From Luteimonas suaedae (GTDB lineage: Bacteria; Pseudomonadota; Gammaproteobacteria; Xanthomonadales; Xanthomonadaceae): DNA of 64,000 nt. The first letter of the stretch is position 1; each line of letters opens with the position of its first letter. Made by a program: the position numbers and the translations under genes. The stretch lies in NCBI RefSeq assembly GCF_008312895.1, contig NZ_VSSP01000002.1, positions 372,001 through 436,000 on the forward strand, in the 5' to 3' direction. The notes under the pieces were generated by a model. It was given only the letters and a program-made list of their open reading frames with translations, was not told the DNA's origin and did not search any database. Shown here in pieces: positions 9,630 to 19,213 of this stretch.

Positions 9630-9924
9630 GCGCGCCTCCGCTATAGGCTTCCACGCGTTCCTTCAGCTTCTGCCCGGGGCGGAAAGTGACCACGGTGCGT
9701 GCCGAGATCGGGATCTCCTCGCCGGTCTTGGGATTGCGCCCGGGGCGCTCGTTCTTGCGGCGCAGGTCGAAGTTGCCGAACCCCGACAGCTTGACCTGGC
9801 GGCCCTGCTGCAGGGACTCGCGCAGCGCGTCGAAGAACGCATCGACGAACTCCTTCGCCTCGCGCTTGTTCAAGCCGACTTCCTCGTACAGCCGCTCGGC
9901 CATTTCCGCCTTGGTCAATGCCAT
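9622..9924 (-). CDS. ihfA: Integration host factor subunit alpha
   Basis: IHF alpha pairs with IHF beta to bind and sharply bend DNA in recombination, replication and sigma-54 transcription. The 100-residue length and sequence are standard: [20 protein letters not shown] at the N-terminus, [20 protein letters not shown], and the beta-arm [11 protein letters not shown] with the intercalating proline. It is 16 bp downstream of pheT, as in E. coli, and overlaps the merR-like gene. Confidence 0.97.
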   Translation of the reverse strand: MALTKAEMAERLYEEVGLNKREAKEFVDAFFDALRESLQQGRQVKLSGFGNFDLRRKNERPGRNPKTGEEIPISARTVVTFRPGQKLKERVEAYSGGAHA

Positions 9925-9940
9925 GCCGCTCCCCGGACCA

Positions 9941-12373
9941 TCAGCTTCGAATACGGGCGCCGTGATCGCGTTGCAGGGCGGCGATGATTCGCCCCACCAC
10001 GTCTTCCACGTCGCGATCGGTCAGAGTGCGCGATTTGTCCTGCAAAATCAAGCCCATAGCCAGGCTCTTGCAACCGCTTTCGACCCCTTTGCCCTGATAA
10101 CGGTCGAACAGGTGCAACCCGGCCAGCAGCGGCCCCGCCGCGGCACGGATCGACCCTTCGACCGACGCCCATGACACGTCCTGCGCAACGATGAACGCGA
10201 GATCGCGGCGCACCGACGGAAAACGGGTCAGCGCGCCCGCCTTGGGCAGGACCCGGCGCTGCAGCGCCGCCAGGTCGAGTTCGAAAGCGAGCACGCGCCG
10301 ATCCAGCTCGAGCGCCGCCAGCAACCGCGGATGCAGCTCGCCGATCCAGCCGACGCGCGTGCTATCGCGGAACACCTCCGCCGAACGCCCGGGATGGCCA
10401 TAGGCGGTCTGCCCCGGCCGGAACTCGAGTTGCGCGCCGGCACAGGCCGCCAGGCTTTCCAGGTCGCCCTTCAGATCGTGGAAGTCGACCTCACGCGCCG
10501 CCTCGCCCCACTGCTCCACCCGCGCATCGCCCGTAGCGACCGCCGCGATCCGCAACGTCTCCACCGGCGCAGATCCCGCTGCCGCTGCGGTTGCCGTTGC
10601 TGTTGCCTCTCCCGATTTCCGATTCCCGATTCCCGATTCCCGGCTCAAAAACACCTTCCCGATCTCGAACAACCGCACCCGCGGCTGCTGGCGCGCGGTG
10701 TTGCCGGCGAGCGCATCGACCAGACCCGGCAGCAGCAGCGTGCGCATCACGCCAAGCTCGGCGCTGAGCGGATTGGACAGCGGCACCGCGCCCGCGTCGA
10801 CCTGCCAGCGCGCGAGCAGCGCGGCATCGACGAAGGCGTAGTTCACCGCCTCCAGGTAGTCGCGCGCCACCAGCTGCCGGCGCAGGTCGGCTTCCGGCGT
10901 GCGCCCCTCTTCCGGGACGGCCAGCCGAGTGGCACCGCCCGGCAGCGTGACCGGAATGCGGTCGTAGCCGTGGATGCGGGCGACCTCCTCGATCAGGTCC
11001 TCCTCGATCGCCAGGTCGAAGCGGCGCGCCGGCGGCGTCACCCGCCAACCGTCGTCGGTCGCCTCGACGGCGAAGCCCAGCGCACGCAGGATGCGGTCGA
11101 CCTCGGCGTCGTCGACGGCCAGGCCCAGCACCCGCGCCAGGCGTGCACGGCGCAGCACGATCGATTGCGGCTGCGGCAGATGCTCGGGCAGCACCGCCTC
11201 GACCACCGGACCCGGCGCGCCGCCGGCGATCTCGACGATCAGCCGGGTCGCCATTTCGATCGCCTGCCGCGGCAGCTCCGGATCCACGCCGCGCTCGAAG
11301 CGGTGTGCGGCATCGGTGTGCATGCCGAGCCGGCGCGCGCGGCCGATCACCGCCGCCGGCGCGAAATGCGCCGCCTCGAGAAATACGTGACGGGTGGTCT
11401 CGCCGACGCGGGTGTCGTCGCCGCCCATCACCCCGGCCAGCGCGACCGCGCGGTCGGCATCGGTGACGACCAGGAAGCCGTCGTCCAGCGTCACGTCGCG
11501 ACCGTCGAGCAATTTCAGTGTTTCTCCGGCGCGGGCGCGGCGCACGCCGACAGGACCCTGCAGGCGATCGCGGTCGAAGGCGTGCATCGGCTGGCCCAGT
11601 TCGAGCATCACGTACTGGGTGACGTCGACCAGGAAACTCACCGGACGCACCCCGCTGCGGCGCAGGCGTTCGGCCATCCACAGCGGCGTCGCGCGCGCCG
11701 GATCGACGTTGGCGATGACCCGGCCGACGTAGCGCGGCGCATCGGCGCCGGCCTGGAGCCCGACCGGCAGCGACGCATCCGACAACGCCGGCATCGGCAC
11801 CGGCTCGGCTGCCGTCACTTCGCTGTCGCAGGCGGCGGCCACGTCGAAGGCGATGCCGCGGATGCCGAAGCAGTCGGCGCGGTTCGGGGTGAGTTTCAGC
11901 TCGAACGTGGCATCGGGCAGGCCCAGGCATTCGGCCAGCGGCGCGCCGATCGGCGCGTCGTCCGGCAGCTCCATCAGGCCGGAGCCGTCGCCGTCCAGGC
12001 CGAGCTCCTTCGCCGAGCACAGCATGCCGCTGGATTCGACGCCGCGTAGCTTGGCGGCCTTGATCGTGATCGCGCCGACCCGGGTACCGACGGTCGCCAG
12101 CGGCACCACCAGGCCCACGCGCGCATTCGGCGCGCCGCAGACGATCTGCAGCGGCGCGCCCGTTCCGGCGTCGACCCCGCACACCTGCAGCCGGTCGGCC
12201 TGCGGGTGCTTCTCGGCCGAGACGATGCGCGCCACGACCACGCCGTCGAGCTGCTCGCCCAGCGGTGTCAGTTCCTCGACCTCCAGCCCGATCGCGGTCA
12301 GCGTCGCTGCGAGTTCATCGCGCGAGGCATCGACCTTGACGTGTTGGCGGAGCCAGTTTTCGGAGAATTTCAT
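9941..12373 (-). CDS. pheT: Phenylalanine--tRNA ligase beta subunit
   Basis: The large subunit of the (alpha-beta)2 enzyme charging tRNA-Phe. The 810 residues begin [12 protein letters not shown]. The tRNA-binding OB domain follows ([21 protein letters not shown], about 46-66), then the B3/B4 editing domain, the B5 domain, and the C-terminal ferredoxin-like anticodon-binding domain ([21 protein letters not shown]). Odd: residues about 575-600 ([20 protein letters not shown] and following Ala run) are a low-complexity insertion whose DNA is a GGGAATC-type repeat, making the protein longer than the usual 790-795. It is separated from pheS by 123 bp of repeat DNA. Confidence 0.97.
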   Translation of the reverse strand: MKFSENWLRQHVKVDASRDELAATLTAIGLEVEELTPLGEQLDGVVVARIVSAEKHPQADRLQVCGVDAGTGAPLQIVCGAPNARVGLVVPLATVGTRVGAITIKAAKLRGVESSGMLCSAKELGLDGDGSGLMELPDDAPIGAPLAECLGLPDATFELKLTPNRADCFGIRGIAFDVAAACDSEVTAAEPVPMPALSDASLPVGLQAGADAPRYVGRVIANVDPARATPLWMAERLRRSGVRPVSFLVDVTQYVMLELGQPMHAFDRDRLQGPVGVRRARAGETLKLLDGRDVTLDDGFLVVTDADRAVALAGVMGGDDTRVGETTRHVFLEAAHFAPAAVIGRARRLGMHTDAAHRFERGVDPELPRQAIEMATRLIVEIAGGAPGPVVEAVLPEHLPQPQSIVLRRARLARVLGLAVDDAEVDRILRALGFAVEATDDGWRVTPPARRFDLAIEEDLIEEVARIHGYDRIPVTLPGGATRLAVPEEGRTPEADLRRQLVARDYLEAVNYAFVDAALLARWQVDAGAVPLSNPLSAELGVMRTLLLPGLVDALAGNTARQQPRVRLFEIGKVFLSRESGIGNRKSGEATATATAAAAGSAPVETLRIAAVATGDARVEQWGEAAREVDFHDLKGDLESLAACAGAQLEFRPGQTAYGHPGRSAEVFRDSTRVGWIGELHPRLLAALELDRRVLAFELDLAALQRRVLPKAGALTRFPSVRRDLAFIVAQDVSWASVEGSIRAAAGPLLAGLHLFDRYQGKGVESGCKSLAMGLILQDKSRTLTDRDVEDVVGRIIAALQRDHGARIRS
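10576..10647 (-). repeat. GGGAATC tandem repeat inside pheT
   Basis: On the minus strand the motif GGGAATC occurs in tandem (three near-perfect units at about 10617-10646), followed by a GCAACx-type run (10576-10608) that encodes alternating Ala/Thr. GGGAATC arrays are typical intergenic repeats of Xanthomonads; here one is read in frame as [19 protein letters not shown] within pheT. Total length keeps the frame. Confidence 0.7.
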
Positions 12374-12384
12374 TCTGAAATTCC

Positions 12385-12490
12385 GTGATTCGGGATTGGT
12401 GATTGGTGATTCGAAAAAGCAGTTCGGGAGTGGGTCGGGTTCGTGGCGGGCCTTCGCTCTTGCGAATCACCAATCACGAATCACCAATCC
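12385..12490. repeat. GGTGATTGGTGATTCG inverted-repeat element between pheT and pheS (family C)
   Basis: The left arm GGGATTGGTGATTGGTGATTCG and the right arm CGAATCACCAATCACGAATC make an inverted pair around a ~55-bp centre ending in CTCTTG. A second copy lies at 17627-17698 upstream of thrS with the same arms and the same CTCTTGCGAATCACCAATCA right end. It fills nearly the whole pheS-pheT spacer, which in most bacteria is only a few bases long. Confidence 0.75.
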
Positions 12491-12496
12491 CGTTCC

Positions 12497-13495
<999 letters not shown>

Positions 13496-13521
13496 TCAAC
13501 CTACCCTGAAGCCCCCGGCAT

Positions 13522-13614
13522 CGTCATCCCGGCGGATGCCGGGATCCATTTTGACGTTGCACTTGTCCATCCGCCAGAAGATCAAAATGGATCCCAGCCT
13601 ACGCTGGGATGACG
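13522..13614. repeat. CGTCATCCCGGC...GGGATGACG inverted repeat (family D)
   Basis: Arms CGTCATCCCGGCGGATGCCG and the inverse ending CTACGCTGGGATGACG enclose an inner complementary pair (ATCCATTTTGA / TCAAAATGGAT). A related copy lies at 39845-39928. This is the widespread bacterial ATGGATTCCCGC...GGGAATGACG palindrome type. It lies just upstream of pheS. Confidence 0.75.
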
Positions 13615-13621
13615 GCAGCGG

Positions 13622-13657
13622 AAAAAACAATGGGGAAGGACCTGCGCCCTTCCCCAT
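13622..13657 (-). terminator. Rho-independent terminator or attenuator between rplT and pheS
   Basis: On the minus strand ATGGGGAAGG (13657-13648) pairs with CCTTCCCCAT (13639-13630) and is followed after two bases by six T (13627-13622). It lies 73 bp after the rplT stop and 130 bp before pheS, so it would limit readthrough into pheST. No phenylalanine-rich leader ORF was found, so a classical pheST attenuator is not supported. Confidence 0.75.
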
Positions 13658-13684
13658 GCGTGAATCAGATTGTCCCGTGCCTCG

Positions 13685-13714
13685 AAGAGTCCGCACATGG
13701 ACGTGCGGACTCTT
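13685..13714 (-). promoter_or_regulatory. Perfect 12-bp stem hairpin directly after rplT
   Basis: AAGAGTCCGCAC and GTGCGGACTCTT are perfectly complementary with a six-base loop. The hairpin begins 16 bp after the rplT stop and is not followed by T, so it is not a simple terminator. It may protect the rpmI-rplT 3' end or act together with the terminator 28 bp further on. Confidence 0.5.
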
Positions 13715-13729
13715 GCAGGGGGACCTGCA

Positions 13730-14089
13730 TTACGCTGCGAGCGCGCCCTTCGCCTTTTCGGCCAAGGCCGCAAAACCCGCCGCGTCGTGCACGGCGATGT
13801 CCGCCAGCACCTTGCGGTCCAGGGTGATGCCGGCCCTGGACAGGCCGTTCATGAAGCGGCTGTAGCTCATGCCGTTGATGCGGGCCGCCGCGTTGATGCG
13901 GGTGATCCACAGCGAGCGGAAATTGCGCTTCTTCTGCTTGCGGCCGATGTAGGCGTACTGCTGCGCCTTGATCACCGCCTGCTTGGCCACGCGGAACACC
14001 TTGCGGCGCGCGTTGTAGTAGCCCTTGGCGAGATTCAGGACCTTCTTGTGACGACGGCGTGCGGTCACGCCACGTTTGACTCGTGCCAT
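13730..14089 (-). CDS. rplT: 50S ribosomal protein L20
   Basis: The 119-residue basic protein binds 23S rRNA early in assembly. [20 protein letters not shown], the [19 protein letters not shown] segment ([20 protein letters not shown]) and [13 protein letters not shown] are diagnostic. In E. coli L20 also represses its own operon. It is 13 bp downstream of rpmI and clearly cotranscribed. Confidence 0.98.
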   Translation of the reverse strand: MARVKRGVTARRRHKKVLNLAKGYYNARRKVFRVAKQAVIKAQQYAYIGRKQKKRNFRSLWITRINAAARINGMSYSRFMNGLSRAGITLDRKVLADIAVHDAAGFAALAEKAKGALAA

Positions 14090-14102
14090 TGTTCAGCCCT
14101 CC

Positions 14103-14300
14103 TCAGAGATACGGCAGCATGCGGTCCAGACGGCCGGCATCCTCGGCGCGGACGTGGTTCGTCTGCCGGAGGTTGCGCTTCCGCTTGGTCGCTTTCTTGG
14201 TGAGGATGTGGCTGCGGTTGGCGTGGCCTGCCTTGTATTTGCCGGAAGCAGTCTTCCGGAAGCGCTTGGCCGCGCCCCGATGCGTCTTGATCTTGGGCAT
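14103..14300 (-). CDS. rpmI: 50S ribosomal protein L35
   Basis: The 65-residue protein [20 protein letters not shown]... with the C-terminal [12 protein letters not shown] is a textbook L35. The frame is open upstream to 14438, but the [13 protein letters not shown] start is invariant in the family. Its upstream spacer to infC is about 806 bp, far longer than the usual ~100 bp or less, so it must have its own promoter or a long leader. Confidence 0.97.
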   Translation of the reverse strand: MPKIKTHRGAAKRFRKTASGKYKAGHANRSHILTKKATKRKRNLRQTNHVRAEDAGRLDRMLPYL

Positions 14301-14617
14301 TGCGATGTCCTTGTGGGTGGAGCTGTGACTGACGCGGGCGGTGGCGGTTCGCCACGCTTTCCATCCTGCCCTGGCCGGCTTGTAAGCCTTTGATTCCCCG
14401 AGGAAATCGCGGCGGGTCCTGAATACTGCAGACAACAACCCGGTGAACCGGGCCGAGCATTATGCAGGCCCGGGGTTTCGCTTGCAAATCAGCCGGTTGT
14501 GAGCCGCCGAGCCGGACATCGTTGGATCCGAAGCCGGCGAGCCCTCAACTGCGAAAGAGCGATTTCGGTTGCCGCGCGGGGCGGGAGTGGCGCCGACGGC
14601 ATTGCTCCGCCCTTCGG

Positions 14618-14830
14618 TCCGGCCATGCATGGCCGGACTCAGGGCCGCAGGCCATCCATGGCCTGCTCTCCGCAACGCCCCCGGCGCCGCTCCCGCTCCA
14701 GCGTTGGTGGGCTTCGGGTGGAGGGCTTCCAGGCATCCGAAAGAGAATGACCGGTGCGGCGTCTGGGCTGGGGTATGCGGATAGCAGGCCATGGATGGCC
14801 TGCGGCGGCGAGTCCGCCATGGATGGCGGA
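14618..14830. repeat. Four GCCATNNATGGC palindromes in the infC-rpmI gap
   Basis: Four related palindromes of 18-20 bp lie in 213 bp: TCCGGCCATGCATGGCCGGA (14618-14637, perfect), GCAGGCCATCCATGGCCTGC (14647-14666), GCAGGCCATGGATGGCCTGC (14784-14803) and TCCGCCATGGATGGCGGA (14813-14830). They share the core GGCCATNNATGGCC. The rest of the 806-bp gap has no supported gene. Confidence 0.7.
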
Positions 14831-15000
14831 CCGAGCCGGGGAGCATGCCCCGGCCCGGACGCCGCTGTTTCCGAAGCCGACGGACCCAACTGCTTCTGCG
14901 CTATTGAATCGGGCGCTCCATCTGCCCCAGAAAATAGAAGAAACGAGGCGCCATTGACGCGAGTTGGGACGAGGCTCGGTGGAGATGCGTTTGGGCTGCC

Positions 15001-15028
15001 AAAAAAGCAAGCGCGCCTGCGGCGCGCT
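15001..15028 (-). terminator. Rho-independent terminator downstream of infC
   Basis: On the minus strand AGCGCGCC and GGCGCGCT pair around a three-base loop (15028-15010), followed by TGC and six T (15006-15001). It lies 78 bp after infC, so infC transcripts probably end here rather than continue 700 bp into rpmI-rplT. A second strong hairpin, CCTCTCCCCCAC/GTGGGGGAGAGG (about 15045-15072), precedes it. Confidence 0.75.
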
Positions 15029-15106
15029 CCCCCTCACCCTTTGCCCTCTCCCCCACAAGTGGGGGAGAGGGGAACAGTTGGCGTCAGCGGCCTGCGGCCG
15101 CCGACG

Positions 15107-15628
15107 TCATTTCTTTTTGGGGGCGATCATCATGACCATCTGCCGGCCTTCCAGGCGCGGGCGCGATTCGATGACGATGTCCTCGCCGAGATCGGCCTCG
15201 ATGCGTGCCGCCATCTCGCGGCCCAGCTCCTGGTGGCTCATCTCGCGGCCACGGAAGCGGATGTTGACCTTGATCTTGTCGCCTTCGTCCAGGAACCCGC
15301 GCATCTTGCGCAGCTTGATCTGGTAGTCGCCCTCGTCGGTGACCGGCCGGAATTTGACTTCCTTGATCTCGACCTGCTTCTGCTTCTTCTTGGCCGCGTT
15401 GGCCTTCTTCTGCAGGTCGAACTTGTACTTGCCGTAATCCATGATCCGGCAGACCGGAGGATCGGCATTGGGCTGGATCTCGACTAGGTCGAGGCCTTCG
15501 CTCTCGGCCTGCTGCAGGGCCTCATCGCGCGACAGGACGCCGATCATCTCGCCGTCCGAACCGATCACGCGTACGCGGGGTACGCGGATGTCGCTGTTCC
15601 TGCGGTTCTGCTTTTCCGGGGTGCTGAT
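15107..15628 (-). CDS. infC: Translation initiation factor IF-3 (rare ATC start)
   Basis: IF-3 binds the 30S subunit and checks start-codon choice. It has an N-domain ([20 protein letters not shown]), a lysine-rich linker ([20 protein letters not shown]) and a C-domain ending [18 protein letters not shown]. Conserved homology begins at STPEKQNRR, which is preceded by ATC at 15628 with GGAG eight bases upstream. The only other in-frame start is GTG 15661, with no good ribosome site. infC is famous for AUU/AUA/AUC starts that let IF-3 repress its own translation, so I chose ATC (173 residues). thrS ends 83 bp upstream. Confidence 0.93.
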   Translation of the reverse strand: MSTPEKQNRRNSDIRVPRVRVIGSDGEMIGVLSRDEALQQAESEGLDLVEIQPNADPPVCRIMDYGKYKFDLQKKANAAKKKQKQVEIKEVKFRPVTDEGDYQIKLRKMRGFLDEGDKIKVNIRFRGREMSHQELGREMAARIEADLGEDIVIESRPRLEGRQMVMMIAPKKK

Positions 15629-15711
15629 ATTGCGATCTCCAAATTCGATAATGCCGGCCACTCGTCAGCGGCCGGGCCTTCCGGCGCGGAGAACCGCGCC
15701 GGATCACACAC

Positions 15712-17616
15712 TCATGCTACCGCGTGCTCGCCACGCAGGCGTGAAACGAAGTCGGAAACCGGCATGCTCCCCAGGTCCTCTCCCGTCCGCGTACGTACGG
15801 CGACCGCCCCGTTGTCCTTCTCGCGGTCCCCCACCACGAGCAGGTACGGCACCCGCCGCAGCGTGTGCTCGCGGATCTTATAGCCGATTTTCTCGTTCCG
15901 CAAATCCGCCTCGACCCGTAATCCTTGATTCGCAAGGCTTTTCCGGACCTCCTCGACGTAGCCGGCCTGGGCGTCGGTGATGTTCATCACCACCGCCTGC
16001 ACCGGCGCCAGCCAGGCGGGGAAGGCGCCGGCATGATGCTCGATCAGGATGCCGATGAAGCGCTCCATCGAGCCGACGATGGCCCGGTGCAGCATCACCG
16101 GGGTCCGCTTCTGGCTGTGCTCGTCGACGTATTCAGCCCCGAGCCGCCCGGGCATCATGAAGTCGACCTGCATCGTGCCCAGCTGCCAGGTGCGGCCGAT
16201 GGCGTCGCGAAGGTGGTACTCGATCTTGGGACCGTAGAAGGCGCCCTCGCCCGGCAGTTCCTGCCATTCCACCCCGCAGGCGGCCAGGGCATTGCGCAGG
16301 GCGGTCTCGGCCTTGTCCCAGGTGGCGTCGTCGCCCAGCCGCGGCTCCGGGCGCAGCGCGATCTTGAGCTGCACATCGGTGAACCCGAAGGCGGCGTAGA
16401 CCGCCATCGCCTGGCGGTGGAACGCCGTGACTTCGGCCTCGATCTGGTCTTCGGTGCAGAACACGTGGCCGTCGTCTTGGGTGAAGCCGCGCACGCGCAG
16501 GATGCCGTGCAGCGCGCCGGAAGGCTCGTTGCGGTGGCAGGAGCCGAACTCGCCGTAGCGGATCGGCAGGTCGCGGTAGCTGTGCAGGCCCTGGTTGAAC
16601 ACCTGCACGTGGCCGGGGCAGTTCATCGGCTTGAGCGCGTAGGTGCGTTTCTCCGACTCGGTGAAGAACATGTTCTCGTGGTAGTTGTCCCAGTGGCCGG
16701 ACTTCTGCCACAGCGACACGTCGAGGATCTGCGGGCAGCGCACCTCGCCGTAGCCGCTGTCGCGGTAGACGCGGCGCATGTACTGCTCGACCACCTGCCA
16801 CAGCGCCCAGCCCTTCGGGTGCCAGAAGATCAGGCCCGGCGCCTCCTCCTGCAGGTGGAACAGTTCCTGCTGCTTGCCGATGCGGCGATGGTCGCGCTTC
16901 TCGGCTTCCTCGATCCGCTGCACGTAGGCGTTGAGCTGCTTGCTGTCGGCCCAGGCGGTGCCGTAGATGCGCTGCAGCTGCTCGTTCTTGGCATCGCCGC
17001 GCCAGTAGGCGCCGGAGATGCGCAGCAGCTTGAACGCCTTCAGGAAACGCGTGTTCGGCACGTGCGGGCCACGGCACATGTCGACGTATTCCTGGTGGTG
17101 GTACAGACCCATCTGCGTCTCGTCGGGCATGTCCTCGATCAGCCGCAGCTTGTAGTCCTCGCCGCGCGCGCGGAAGGTGGCGATCACCTCCTCGCGTGGG
17201 GTCATCTGCTTGATCACGTCGTAGCCGGTGTCGATCAGCTCGGCCATGCGCTGCTCGATCGCGGCCAGGTCCTCGGGCGTGAACGGGCGCTCGTACCAGA
17301 TGTCGTAATAGAAGCCGTCCTCGATCACCGGCCCGATCACCATCTTGGCCTCGGGATACAGCTGCTTCACCGCGTGCCCGACCAGGTGCGCGCAGGAGTG
17401 GCGGATGATCTCCACGCCCTCGGGATCCTTCGGCGTGATGATCTGCAGGGTCGCGTCGCGGTCGATGACGTCGCCGGCGTCGACCAGGCGGCCGTCGACC
17501 TTGCCGGCCACGGTGGCCTTGGCCAGGCCCGGGCCAATCGACTGCGCCACGTCCATGACGCTGACCGGGGATTCGAACTCGCGGCGGCTGCCGTCGGGGA
17601 GGGTGATGGTGATCAT
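15712..17616 (-). CDS. thrS: Threonine--tRNA ligase
   Basis: Charges tRNA-Thr. The 634 residues carry the TGS domain ([20 protein letters not shown]), the editing domain with [20 protein letters not shown] (the HxxxH pair), and the class II core with the zinc cysteine in [13 protein letters not shown]. The C-terminal anticodon-binding domain follows ([20 protein letters not shown]). The frame continues upstream to 17694 through repeat DNA; ATG 17616 begins the conserved TGS domain. There is no clear ribosome site, because family C repeat ends 10 bp before the start codon. A threonine leader peptide and terminator lie upstream. Confidence 0.97.
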   Translation of the reverse strand: MITITLPDGSRREFESPVSVMDVAQSIGPGLAKATVAGKVDGRLVDAGDVIDRDATLQIITPKDPEGVEIIRHSCAHLVGHAVKQLYPEAKMVIGPVIEDGFYYDIWYERPFTPEDLAAIEQRMAELIDTGYDVIKQMTPREEVIATFRARGEDYKLRLIEDMPDETQMGLYHHQEYVDMCRGPHVPNTRFLKAFKLLRISGAYWRGDAKNEQLQRIYGTAWADSKQLNAYVQRIEEAEKRDHRRIGKQQELFHLQEEAPGLIFWHPKGWALWQVVEQYMRRVYRDSGYGEVRCPQILDVSLWQKSGHWDNYHENMFFTESEKRTYALKPMNCPGHVQVFNQGLHSYRDLPIRYGEFGSCHRNEPSGALHGILRVRGFTQDDGHVFCTEDQIEAEVTAFHRQAMAVYAAFGFTDVQLKIALRPEPRLGDDATWDKAETALRNALAACGVEWQELPGEGAFYGPKIEYHLRDAIGRTWQLGTMQVDFMMPGRLGAEYVDEHSQKRTPVMLHRAIVGSMERFIGILIEHHAGAFPAWLAPVQAVVMNITDAQAGYVEEVRKSLANQGLRVEADLRNEKIGYKIREHTLRRVPYLLVVGDREKDNGAVAVRTRTGEDLGSMPVSDFVSRLRGEHAVA

Positions 17617-17626
17617 TGGGAGAGCC

Positions 17627-17698
17627 GTGATTGGTAATTCGTGATTGGTGATTCGCGACAAGCGGAGGGCGCGTTGGCTCTTGCGAATCACCAATCAC
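17627..17698. repeat. GGTGATTCG inverted-repeat element upstream of thrS (family C, second copy)
   Basis: GTGATTGGTAATTCGTGATTGG at the left and CTCTTGCGAATCACCAATCA at the right repeat the arms of the 12385-12490 element. It sits between the attenuator terminator and the thrS start codon and so forms the immediate 5' untranslated region of thrS. Confidence 0.75.
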
Positions 17699-17706
17699 CG
17701 CCCCAC

Positions 17707-17729
17707 AAAAAAAGCGCCTCGAGGGCGCC
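17707..17729 (-). terminator. Terminator/attenuator upstream of thrS
   Basis: On the minus strand GCGCC (17728-17724) pairs with GGCGC (17718-17714) followed by seven T (17713-17707). It lies between the leader peptide and thrS. An alternative helix is visible: CGAGG at 17748-17744 can pair with CCTCG at 17724-17720, the loop and 5' arm side of the terminator, as an antiterminator would. This is the architecture of ribosome-mediated attenuation. Confidence 0.65.
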
Positions 17730-17755
17730 TGCGCGAGCCGGGGCCTCGGGACGGG

Positions 17756-17782
17756 TCAGCGGGGGTCGGTGGTAGTGCTCAT
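17756..17782 (-). CDS. Candidate thrS leader peptide MSTTTDPR
   Basis: An eight-codon ORF (ATG AGC ACT ACC ACC GAC CCC CGC TGA) has three consecutive threonine codons and ends 27 bp before the thrS terminator stem. Three regulated codons in a row, followed by a terminator and then the cognate synthetase gene, is the signature of ribosome-stalling attenuation: low charged tRNA-Thr would stall the ribosome on ACT-ACC-ACC and allow readthrough. No strong Shine-Dalgarno is visible, so translation is inferred. Confidence 0.6.
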   Translation of the reverse strand: MSTTTDPR

Positions 17783-17844
17783 GTCGCACGCTCGGCCGGC
17801 GTCGCCGCGGGCCACCTTGTTCCGGAACGGTGTCGTGACGATGA

Positions 17845-17873
17845 TTCTAGCAGTTGCGCGGCCCGCTGCAGCG
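17845..17873 (-). promoter_or_regulatory. Possible promoter of the thrS leader
   Basis: TAGAAT on the minus strand (17850-17845) is a good -10 box, 63 bp before the leader peptide. The -35 region (GCTGCA, 17873-17868, 17-bp spacing) is poor. It is the only plausible promoter between the lacI-type gene and the leader. Confidence 0.4.
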
Positions 17874-17945
17874 CGGCGGGCCCGGCCGCCGTGGACATGG
17901 CATGATGCCGCCGTCCGGCACGTCCGATCCGCCGGCCGCACGCCC

Positions 17946-18974
17946 ATGACGATCAAAGGTAAAGCCACTTCGCTGGACATCGCCCACCTGGCCGGGGTGT
18001 CGCAGCCGACCGTCTCGCGCGCCCTGCGCGGTAGCCCCATGGTCAATCCCGAGACCCGGCGCCGGATCCTGGCGATCGCGCGCGAGCTGAACTACAAGGT
18101 CGACAAGAACGCCTCCAACCTGCGCTGCCAGCAGTCGGGCACGCTGGCGCTGCTGTTCTTCGAGGATCCGACCCCCGACGATTCGCTGATCAACCCGTTC
18201 TTCCACTCGATGCTGGGTTCGATCACCCGCGCCTGCGCGCTACGCGGATATGACCTGCTGGTCTCCTTCCAGCAGCTGTCGGACGATTGGCACGCCGACT
18301 ACGAGGACAGCAACAAGGCCGACGGGCTGATCCTGCTCGGCTACGGCGACTATCTGATCTCCCGCAGGCGCCTGGAACAGCTGGTCGGACAGGGCACCCA
18401 CTTCGTGCGCTGGGGCGCCGCGCTGCCCGGACAACCGGGCGTGTCGATCGGCTGCGACAACTTCCGCGGCGGCCTGGACATGACCGCGCACTTGATCGCG
18501 CAGGGACGGCGACGGATCGCCTTCGTCGGCGACGCCTCCGAGCGCTATCCGGAGTTCCGCGAGCGCTACCGCGGCAGCGTGCAGGCGATGAACGAGGCCG
18601 GGATCGAGGCCCGGCCGGAGTGGCTGGTCGACGCGATCTCCACCGAACAGTCCGGACATGCCGCCACCGTCGAGCTGCTCCAGCGGGCCCCGGATCTGGA
18701 TGCCGTGTTCGCCGGCAGCGACCTGATCGCCATCGGCGCGATGAAAGCGCTGCACGAAAGCGGCCTGCGCGTGCCAGGGGACGTGGCCGTGGCCGGTTTC
18801 GATGACATCCCGCTGGCGAGCTTCGTCACGCCGGGGCTGTCGACGGTGCAGCAGGACACCCGCCAGGCCGGCGCCCTGCTGGTCGACAGTCTGCTCGGGC
18901 TGATCGTGGGCGATCCGGTCGAGAGCCGCACCATTCCGGCACGGCTGGCGTTGCGCGGCTCGACCGGCGCCTGA
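17946..18974 (+). CDS. LacI family transcriptional regulator of the alpha-glucan locus (MalR-like)
   Basis: The 342-residue repressor has the N-terminal LacI helix-turn-helix and hinge (TSLDIAHLAGVSQPTVSRAL, about 7-26, then RRILAIARELNY). The periplasmic-binding-protein-like effector domain follows, with DAVFAGSDLIAIGAMKALHE and VAVAGFDDIPLASFVTPGLS typical of the family. The gene is next to amylase, sugar transporter, alpha-glucosidase and pullulanase genes, so a maltose- or maltodextrin-responsive repressor is inferred. A perfect 18-bp site present at 22514-22531 and 34269-34286 is its most likely operator. ATG 17946 was chosen because the DNA-binding domain begins there; no Shine-Dalgarno is seen. 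Confidence 0.88.
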   Translation: MTIKGKATSLDIAHLAGVSQPTVSRALRGSPMVNPETRRRILAIARELNYKVDKNASNLRCQQSGTLALLFFEDPTPDDSLINPFFHSMLGSITRACALRGYDLLVSFQQLSDDWHADYEDSNKADGLILLGYGDYLISRRRLEQLVGQGTHFVRWGAALPGQPGVSIGCDNFRGGLDMTAHLIAQGRRRIAFVGDASERYPEFRERYRGSVQAMNEAGIEARPEWLVDAISTEQSGHAATVELLQRAPDLDAVFAGSDLIAIGAMKALHESGLRVPGDVAVAGFDDIPLASFVTPGLSTVQQDTRQAGALLVDSLLGLIVGDPVESRTIPARLALRGSTGA

Positions 18975-19071
18975 GGGGGGCTTCAGCCATGCGCGTTCGC
19001 GGCTGCCGCGTTGCCGACGGCACCGGCGCGCGCACGGCAGGCGCCTGCGACCGGATCGTTACGGTCCCGGC

Positions 19072-19213
19072 GTAGGAGCGCGCCATGCGCGCGATGCCGC
19101 GGGTGCCTGCAGGCATCGGTGGATGCCGCGATTCCGGACCGGCAGGCACGCCGGTCACCGAAATGCCTGGGCAGCGCCATGCCCGCGGCATCGCGCGCAT
19201 GGCGCGCTCCTAC
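19072..19213. repeat. GTAG-headed element, copy 2 (family A), supplies amylase stop
   Basis: The element is 142 bp like copy 1, from GTAGGAGCGCGCCATGCGCG to its inverse ending CTCCTAC. Its right-hand end, read on the minus strand, is GTAG; the TAG is the stop codon of the alpha-amylase gene that ends at 19210. Confidence 0.85.

Noticed and set aside
15793..15800. GTACGTAC in thrS as a further operator
   Set aside because: It lies in coding sequence and shares only the short TACGTA core with the 18-bp site.
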